Shown piece after piece: positions 59,452 to 64,000 of a stretch of DNA of 64,000 nt (its first letter is position 1; each line of letters begins with the position of its first letter). Location: assembly GCA_020633825.1 (NCBI GenBank), contig JACKCV010000001.1, positions 310,001 through 374,000 of the forward strand. Reading direction: 5' to 3'. A program made the translations under genes and the position numbers. The notes beneath the pieces were generated by a model, which worked only from the letters and a program-made list of their open reading frames with translations, was not told the origin of the DNA and made no database searches. This DNA comes from Fibrobacteria bacterium (GTDB lineage: Bacteria > Fibrobacterota > Fibrobacteria > UBA5070).

Positions 59452-60548
59452 GGCGTCCGTCCATCCTCGCGATCGGTGCCGTTCCTCTTCAGGCCCAGCT
59501 CGATGAAGTCCAGGCCGGCCCGTTCCTCCTCCGGTTCCAACCGGAAGCGCGTGGCCCGGGAAAGGATCCCTTGGAAGACCGCGCCCGAAAGCCATCCCCA
59601 CAGCAGATAGGCGACCGGCCCCAGCAGGCACCAGGCGCGGAATCCCATCTCCCGGGGAGCTCCAGCGTCCCACCAGGGAGCCGCGGCGGCGCCGGACACG
59701 GCGAAGAAGGCCATCGTCCAGAGTGCGGAGTCCGGAATCCTTCGCCTGGGGGGGATGTCCGGGAGGAACAGGAGGAGGGATCCGCCCAGTCCGATCATCG
59801 ATGCGATCGGCAGCGGCATCGGCTGCCCGCAGGGGGCCGCCAGGACGAGGGGGGCCCAGAGGGTGCGCGTGACGAGTTTCATCGAAACGATGCCCGTCCG
59901 GAGCAGACTCGACGCGAGCGCGCCGACCAGACCGGAGGCGACGAGGACGAAGTGGGCGGAGACGGTTTCGGCGGGGTTTTCCGCGAAGGCGATCGTCGGA
60001 GCAAGGACCGCCACGACGGCGAACAACGTCTCCGACAGGGGTTCCCCGGGATCCTCCCCGGCGGGACGCTCGGAACCGGGGTGGGGTCGACCCATGGCCG
60101 CCGCCAGGAATCCGACCGTCGAAGCGATGGCCAGTCCCAGGTGGGAAGGATCGATTCGCTCGCCCAGCCACCGTGCCAGGCCGCGATCGATGGCAAGTGC
60201 GACGGGAAGGACGAACAAGCCTTGGAAGAGGAGGGCGAAGAGGTAGGGGAAGAGACGCACGGAACGGCCGAAGAAGCGGAACAGGAGCCATCCGGGGAAG
60301 ACCAGGAGAAGACTGGCCGTCAAGGCGTGCGATGGGGACGACCCCGCGTTCCCGACCAGCGTTTCCAGCCAGAGCCATCCCGCCGGAGGGACGAGCAGAG
60401 CCATGGCCAGCCGAAGCTCGAGGCCGTGGCGGTTCCGGGCGGAATTCGACTCCAGGTGCGATCTTCCGGCGAGGAGGAGCAGCCCCCATGAAACGGCACA
60501 GCAGAGAGGAGCCCAGGTTGCCGATTGTTGAACCAACGATCCGTCCAT
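59448..60548 (-). CDS. degenerate ammonium-transporter (Amt)-like membrane protein
   Basis: This 366-residue polytopic protein has about ten helices. Several Amt-like marks appear in order: AHFVLVASGLVGAL (compare the His-containing VVHxxAxxAGLVGA helix), LVLAAPCGQPMPLPIASMIG (compare LVAITPACGFV, then IGxxAG) and the C-terminal EEERAGLDFIELGL (compare EEREGLDxxEHGE). The second conserved pore His segment (VFGVHGVCG) seems to be TMAFFAVSGAAAAP, without His, and the spacing between motifs is shorter than in AmtB. It may therefore be a sensor or scaffold rather than an NH4+ channel. It is coupled to the kinase by ATGA. TAGACT lies 12 bases before the ATG. Confidence 0.45.
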   Translation of the reverse strand: MDGSLVQQSATWAPLCCAVSWGLLLLAGRSHLESNSARNRHGLELRLAMALLVPPAGWLWLETLVGNAGSSPSHALTASLLLVFPGWLLFRFFGRSVRLFPYLFALLFQGLFVLPVALAIDRGLARWLGERIDPSHLGLAIASTVGFLAAAMGRPHPGSERPAGEDPGEPLSETLFAVVAVLAPTIAFAENPAETVSAHFVLVASGLVGALASSLLRTGIVSMKLVTRTLWAPLVLAAPCGQPMPLPIASMIGLGGSLLLFLPDIPPRRRIPDSALWTMAFFAVSGAAAAPWWDAGAPREMGFRAWCLLGPVAYLLWGWLSGAVFQGILSRATRFRLEPEEERAGLDFIELGLKRNGTDREDGRTP

Positions 60549-60832
60549 GGAAGATCAGGAAGTCTAGCGCAAGCAGGTTTCGAAACCGTTTCAAGCGGGG
60601 GGAGGGGATCCGGAAAAGACGTTTTTTGACTGCAGGAGCCCTCCTCGGGGGTGGCCCGACGCGGCGCGCCATGCGAGGTGGTTGACGGAATCTGTTCGTG
60701 GGAATCCGGGCCGCGCCCGTGCCCGGGGACGTCCGACCGATCGCCATGCGGACCGAGGGGATGTCGCCACGAGGGCCCGGGCCCGGATCCGGGCGGCCAG
60801 GATCCGTCCTTCCGCCCGGCGTCCCCGGCGGC
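60549..60832. other. intergenic region upstream of the Amt-like gene
   Basis: These 284 bases lie between the stop of the propeller gene (60833) and the Amt-like start (60548), both on the minus strand. TAGACT at 60561-60566 on the minus strand ends 12 bases before the ATG and is a possible -10. GCGTTTTTTGACTGC near 60620 holds the only T/A tract. I see no gene here. Confidence 0.35.
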
Positions 60833-62977
60833 TCAGAAGATGGCGACCCGCCGGGCTCCCCGACCCTGGACCTGCACCTGGACGACTCCGGGGGACGAGG
60901 GGAGCCGGAGGTCGATCCGGGGCCCTTCGCGATCGGATTGCAGGAGGATCCTCCCCTCCATGTCCCGGACGAGGATCCGGTTCGGTCCCGGCGGCAGTCC
61001 GCGCAGCACCATGCCCCAGGGCCGTCCTTCGATCGTCCAGGTTGGCTTCGGGGGAGGGCTTGCTCCGGATGATCCCGTTCGGCAAGCTTCCCCGGGGGGG
61101 CACCAGTTGTACAGCAGGATCTTGCCGGTCCCGTCCTCCTCGGCGGAGAGGATGCGCCGACCATCCGCGAGGACGGCGACGTTCAGCGGCTGGTTCATGT
61201 CGAAGGCCCCCGCGAACCATCCGACGCCGGAATCGGGGGCGAAATACCCGACCTTATCCCCGGTGCGGAGATCGAGGACGGAAATTTCCCCCCGGCATTT
61301 CATGGTCGCGCCCTTGGGGCCGACGGAGCCCTGGACATCGATGCACCGCGCATCGGGTCCCCGATCGATGAAGGGGACGTAGACGAACCGGTCGTCGGCG
61401 GTGAACCCGGTCGGAAGAACCATGGCGTAGGTGTTGATGTCCAGCCGCGGAATCACCGCGGAGCCGCTGTCGAGATGGGGAAGAGCGATCCGGCGCCAAG
61501 TGCGATGGTCTGTCGACCAGCCCTCCACGACGTAGAGGAAGTCGGGGTATCTCGAGGTCGCCCCGGAAAGAAGCATGCGATCGGTCTTCTCCTGGTACTG
61601 GAGCCGCAGGGCATCTCCGGCCCCCTCGGTGAAGGGGACGGTTTCCCGGACCACCGGGAATGCCCAGGTGGGCACTCCGTGGGCGTCGACCCCCGTGCAT
61701 CTCAGCAAGCTGATTCCCCGCCCCCCCATCCGGATGGAGCCGCTGGCGTCGATGTCGACCCCCTTGACATAGGGATAGGCCAGATCGAAGAGTTGGAATT
61801 CCTCCTTCTGGACGCTTCCGTCGCCATTGGCATCGATCCACGCCCAACGCCGGGAGAGGGGCGCGGAGGAATCCAACACCGGGCGGAGGGTGTCCATCCA
61901 TGGTCCCGCCTGGCGGCTGCCCGCGGTGAACACCGCGCAGGGAGCCACGATGTCCTGGCCTTCGAGGAATCGGAAGACGGCGACGAAATCCGAGCGCATC
62001 GTGGTCAGAAAGAGGAACTTCGCCCCGCCGATCTTGCGGACCCAGGCTGTTTCGAGGGGGGCTTGAAGGCGGATGTCATCGGGGAAACGGAGGGGATCGA
62101 GGGTGATGGCGGCGAGTTTCCAGGACTTCCCGGCGGGTTGGGTCCAGTCCATCGAGAACCGCTTGGAGTTGGTGTAGAGGGTGTTTCCCGCGGAATCGGG
62201 ATCGAAATCCGCGGAATTCACGAACGCGAGCCCCTGGACTTGCCAAATCAAGGACGAATCCAGGGAGGAGAACGCTCGGATATCGGTCCCCCCCATCGTC
62301 TGCATGGGAATGCCCGTATTGCCTACGTAGATCGTCCCCGCGCTATCGACCCCGAGTCCACGGATTCCCCAGAACCGCCTTGGACCGGCCGCTCCCGGAC
62401 GGGGGCCGCCGAAGACTCCGCCCGTCTCGCCGAAGGTTCGCTCCAGGATCCATCCGACCCCGTTCCTCCGAAAGATCTTCACGTTCTGGTCCGGCCCGTT
62501 GTCGGCCACCAGAAGTCTTCCGGAGAGGTCGAAGGCAATGGCGGTGGGGTCGAGGATCGATTCCACCCGGGTGCCGTCGTTGCAGGCCACCACGGGAACG
62601 GAATCGCCGGAAGTCGGAGGAAACGCAAGTTTGTAGAGGAAGCCCCTGCCGTAGAAATTCTCGATCCGGCAGGTATCCCGACCTCTCTTGGCGATCCGGG
62701 AGGAGGTCGAATCGAGCCACCAGTTCTTTTCGATCCGGCGACCGTTGGAATAGGCGCCGTTGGGCACATGCCCTTCGTCCCAGAAGCTCTTCGTCAGGAC
62801 CATGGGCTTCGGGTACTGGTTCTGGGAGACGTAGACGACCGACATGTCCTCGATGAAGTTCTGGATGTGGTCGTCGGGCTTCCCGGAGGTGTTGGCAAGC
62901 CAGTGGACGTTCCCACCCAGTCTGGGAACCGCGCTGGAGAGGAAGCCGAGAAGAAGGGGGAGATGAAGTAGGATCAT
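60833..62977 (-). CDS. secreted NHL/SMP-30-type beta-propeller with sorting domain
   Basis: This 714-residue exported protein has signal MILLHLPLLLGFLSSAVPRL. Repeats in the first and middle parts follow the NHL form (DPTAIAFDLSGRLLVADNG, then GIRGLGVDSAGTIYVGNTG). An EF-hand-like loop lies in AWIDANGDGSVQKEEFQLF. Other strand-rich blades contain AVLADGRRILSAEEDGTGK. Cys residues are few. The tail (ILVRDMEGRILLQSDREG, RIDLRLPSSPGVVQVQV) is the T9SS-like C-terminal domain. No enzyme motif is certain. A possible promoter is TATTAT (minus strand, about 63021-63026). There is no good Shine-Dalgarno at 62977. Confidence 0.6.
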   Translation of the reverse strand: MILLHLPLLLGFLSSAVPRLGGNVHWLANTSGKPDDHIQNFIEDMSVVYVSQNQYPKPMVLTKSFWDEGHVPNGAYSNGRRIEKNWWLDSTSSRIAKRGRDTCRIENFYGRGFLYKLAFPPTSGDSVPVVACNDGTRVESILDPTAIAFDLSGRLLVADNGPDQNVKIFRRNGVGWILERTFGETGGVFGGPRPGAAGPRRFWGIRGLGVDSAGTIYVGNTGIPMQTMGGTDIRAFSSLDSSLIWQVQGLAFVNSADFDPDSAGNTLYTNSKRFSMDWTQPAGKSWKLAAITLDPLRFPDDIRLQAPLETAWVRKIGGAKFLFLTTMRSDFVAVFRFLEGQDIVAPCAVFTAGSRQAGPWMDTLRPVLDSSAPLSRRWAWIDANGDGSVQKEEFQLFDLAYPYVKGVDIDASGSIRMGGRGISLLRCTGVDAHGVPTWAFPVVRETVPFTEGAGDALRLQYQEKTDRMLLSGATSRYPDFLYVVEGWSTDHRTWRRIALPHLDSGSAVIPRLDINTYAMVLPTGFTADDRFVYVPFIDRGPDARCIDVQGSVGPKGATMKCRGEISVLDLRTGDKVGYFAPDSGVGWFAGAFDMNQPLNVAVLADGRRILSAEEDGTGKILLYNWCPPGEACRTGSSGASPPPKPTWTIEGRPWGMVLRGLPPGPNRILVRDMEGRILLQSDREGPRIDLRLPSSPGVVQVQVQGRGARRVAIF

Positions 62978-63082
62978 GCGCGTTCGGATCGGGGAAGGGT
63001 TCGAACAGGTGCGTCTCCGTCCATAATACCACTTCCGGCGCCTTTCCCGGATCCCGTGGCGCACAGCCTGGGCTCGGTGCAT

Positions 63083-63088
63083 TACATT
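63083..63088 (+). promoter_or_regulatory. candidate -10 element of the 63097 gene
   Basis: TACATT ends 8 bases before the ATG at 63097. TGGTGCTC between them has no Shine-Dalgarno. The hexamer is identical to the one before the peptide-transporter operon at 45608. Confidence 0.4.
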
Positions 63089-63096
63089 TGGTGCTC

Positions 63097-64000
63097 ATGT
63101 CTTCCAAGTCCAAATCGTCGGCATCCAAGCCGAAGTCGCCTCCCGCAAAATCGAAGGGCGCGAATTCTCCGGCAAAATCCGGGAAGACCTCAGGGAAGAC
63201 GCCCAAAACGCCTGCGAAACCCGCCGTGAAGTCGGTCGGAAAAGCGGCATCCAAGCCCGCGGCCCGTCCAACCAAACCCGTTGCGACCAAATCGGCCGTC
63301 GGCCGGGTGGTTCCGGGCGGAAAACCCAAGTCGCTCCCCCCAGTTGCCGCCCCCAAGCGGGTCGGGTCGGCCCCGAGCGCGAAGCCGAGTTCCGCCAAGG
63401 TCGCCTCCGGCAAACCCGTCGCCAAGCCGGCGAAGGCGGCAAAGCCTCTTTCCGTGCCCGCGCCAAAGGTCAAGTCGGCGGGGGGCAAGTCCGTTCCCAC
63501 CAGAGGGACGAGCTCCGCCCCGAAGCCAGCAAAGAAGGCTCCCGTCACCAAGCCCACCCCATCTGCCAAGTCGAAGTCCCCGGGGAAGGCCCCGGTACCG
63601 GTCGCCAAGGCAGCTTCGAAGAACCTTCCCAAATCCAAGCCGGAGAAGGTCGTCCCTCCTCCCAAGAAGCCCTCGAAACCTGTTGCCAAGGACCGATCGG
63701 TTTCCCCCGAGGTGCCGCCCAAGCCCTCCAAAATCGCGACCAAGGAAGTCCTCGTTTCGGGGAAGGGCGCCTCCAAGGCTGCCAAATCCGAGAAAACCCT
63801 TGCCGAGGTTCGCGTCAAGGCCGGAAAGCCCGAGTTCGCCAAAGGCCCCTTCTTCCAGGAAGTTGCCCCGGGTTCTCCGGCGGCTCGCAAGACGAAAACG
63901 CCCCAAGCTCCGGCTTCCTCCCCCAAAAAACCCAAGGGTGAGGAAAGTCACGACGAATTGATCGCACGGATCGAACGAGAATTGCTCACCGTTCGGATGG
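63097..64000 (+). CDS. Lys/Pro/Ala/Ser-rich protein, 5' part (runs off the window)
   Basis: An open frame of 301 codons runs from ATG 63097 to the window edge without a stop. The first about 270 residues are low-complexity, made of K-P, A-K and S-K pairs (SSKSKSSASKPKSPPAKSKG, PVAKPAKAAKPLSVPAPK, KPSKPVAKDRSVSPEVPPKP), like a histone-H1-type or TonB-like disordered tail. Near the edge it becomes acidic-helical (EESHDELIARIERELLTVRM), probably the start of a folded domain. A nucleic-acid-binding protein with a basic N-terminal tail is possible; the long DksA/TraR-type helix start is a guess. The codon choice follows the neighbours, and the antisense frames are shadows. Confidence 0.6.
   Translation, partial: MSSKSKSSASKPKSPPAKSKGANSPAKSGKTSGKTPKTPAKPAVKSVGKAASKPAARPTKPVATKSAVGRVVPGGKPKSLPPVAAPKRVGSAPSAKPSSAKVASGKPVAKPAKAAKPLSVPAPKVKSAGGKSVPTRGTSSAPKPAKKAPVTKPTPSAKSKSPGKAPVPVAKAASKNLPKSKPEKVVPPPKKPSKPVAKDRSVSPEVPPKPSKIATKEVLVSGKGASKAAKSEKTLAEVRVKAGKPEFAKGPFFQEVAPGSPAARKTKTPQAPASSPKKPKGEESHDELIARIERELLTVRM

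Noticed and set aside
55622..59464. 1280-codon minus-strand frame across sdhB, gamma-CA and mqnE
   Set aside because: It lies antisense to three clear genes and shares no motif with any family; GC-bias shadow. The same holds for the 448-codon frame antisense to cydA (28326-29672).
1..64000. Mobile elements, prophage, CRISPR, rRNA
   Set aside because: No transposase, integrase, phage structural gene, cas gene, regularly spaced repeats or rRNA segments were seen on either strand.

Overview
The window is GC-rich, gene-dense bacterial chromosome, most likely from the phylum Fibrobacterota (Fibrobacteres). The pointers are three copies of the TIGR02147/DUF4423 regulator family first defined in Fibrobacter, several secreted carbohydrate-active proteins with a T9SS-like C-terminal sorting domain, a Cys-rich TSP3-like linker joined to a CBM35-like module, an Asp-type MurA, and futalosine-pathway MqnE. 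There is no integrase, transposase, phage gene, CRISPR array or rRNA. One tRNA-Leu(TAG) is present.

Layout. 1-2530: the end of a TIGR02147 regulator, a damaged lipoprotein partner, then murA. 2834-7885 (minus): a tight four-gene operon of a secreted protein of unknown family, a TIGR02147 regulator, a lipoprotein and a clan-A-like glycosidase. 8028-11809: a secreted beta-propeller, tRNA-Leu and trigger factor. 11987-20386: a pectin/rhamnogalacturonan cluster with a beta-helix protein, PL11 rhamnogalacturonan lyase, CE12 acetylesterase and a sialate-O-acetylesterase-like enzyme, with paired palindromes in the divergent promoter. 20574-24224: a third lipoprotein/TIGR02147 pair and a secreted SGNH esterase. 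24461-27652: a Ca2+/Na+ antiporter, an ArsC/Spx-like protein and a class III aminotransferase. 27820-30672: an Rrf2 regulator with cytochrome bd oxidase (cydAB). 30840-37268: ankyrin lipoprotein, small secreted proteins, DUF445, an AAA+ ATPase and a lipoprotein. 37388-44797: a metal ABC transporter coupled to a DegT-type aminotransferase, then a membrane protein, a hypothetical, M18 aminopeptidase and an assembly-type secreted protein. 44835-51298: a lipoate-ligase-family protein and a five-gene oligopeptide ABC transporter joined by 4-base overlaps. 51597-58228: polyprenyl glycosylphosphotransferase, ndk, sdhAB, gamma carbonic anhydrase and mqnE. 58225-60548 (minus): a degenerate ammonium-transporter-like protein followed by a Ser/Thr kinase. 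60833-64000: an NHL-type secreted propeller and the start of a Lys/Pro/Ala-rich protein.

How it fits together. The first 24 kb looks like a plant-cell-wall (pectin) degradation region whose exported enzymes share C-terminal modules and whose regulators sit in overlapping pairs with lipoproteins. The rest is housekeeping and respiration: bd oxidase, succinate dehydrogenase/fumarate reductase and menaquinone synthesis suit a quinone-based respiration able to use low oxygen.

Two patterns stand out. First, TIGR02147 regulator and lipoprotein genes overlap by 1-4 bases in three independent places, in both gene orders. Second, many transcription units have a TAnnnT (-10-like) hexamer only 6-12 bases before the start codon and no Shine-Dalgarno sequence, which suggests widespread leaderless or very short-leader mRNAs. 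All identifications were made by reading the sequence; no database search was run.
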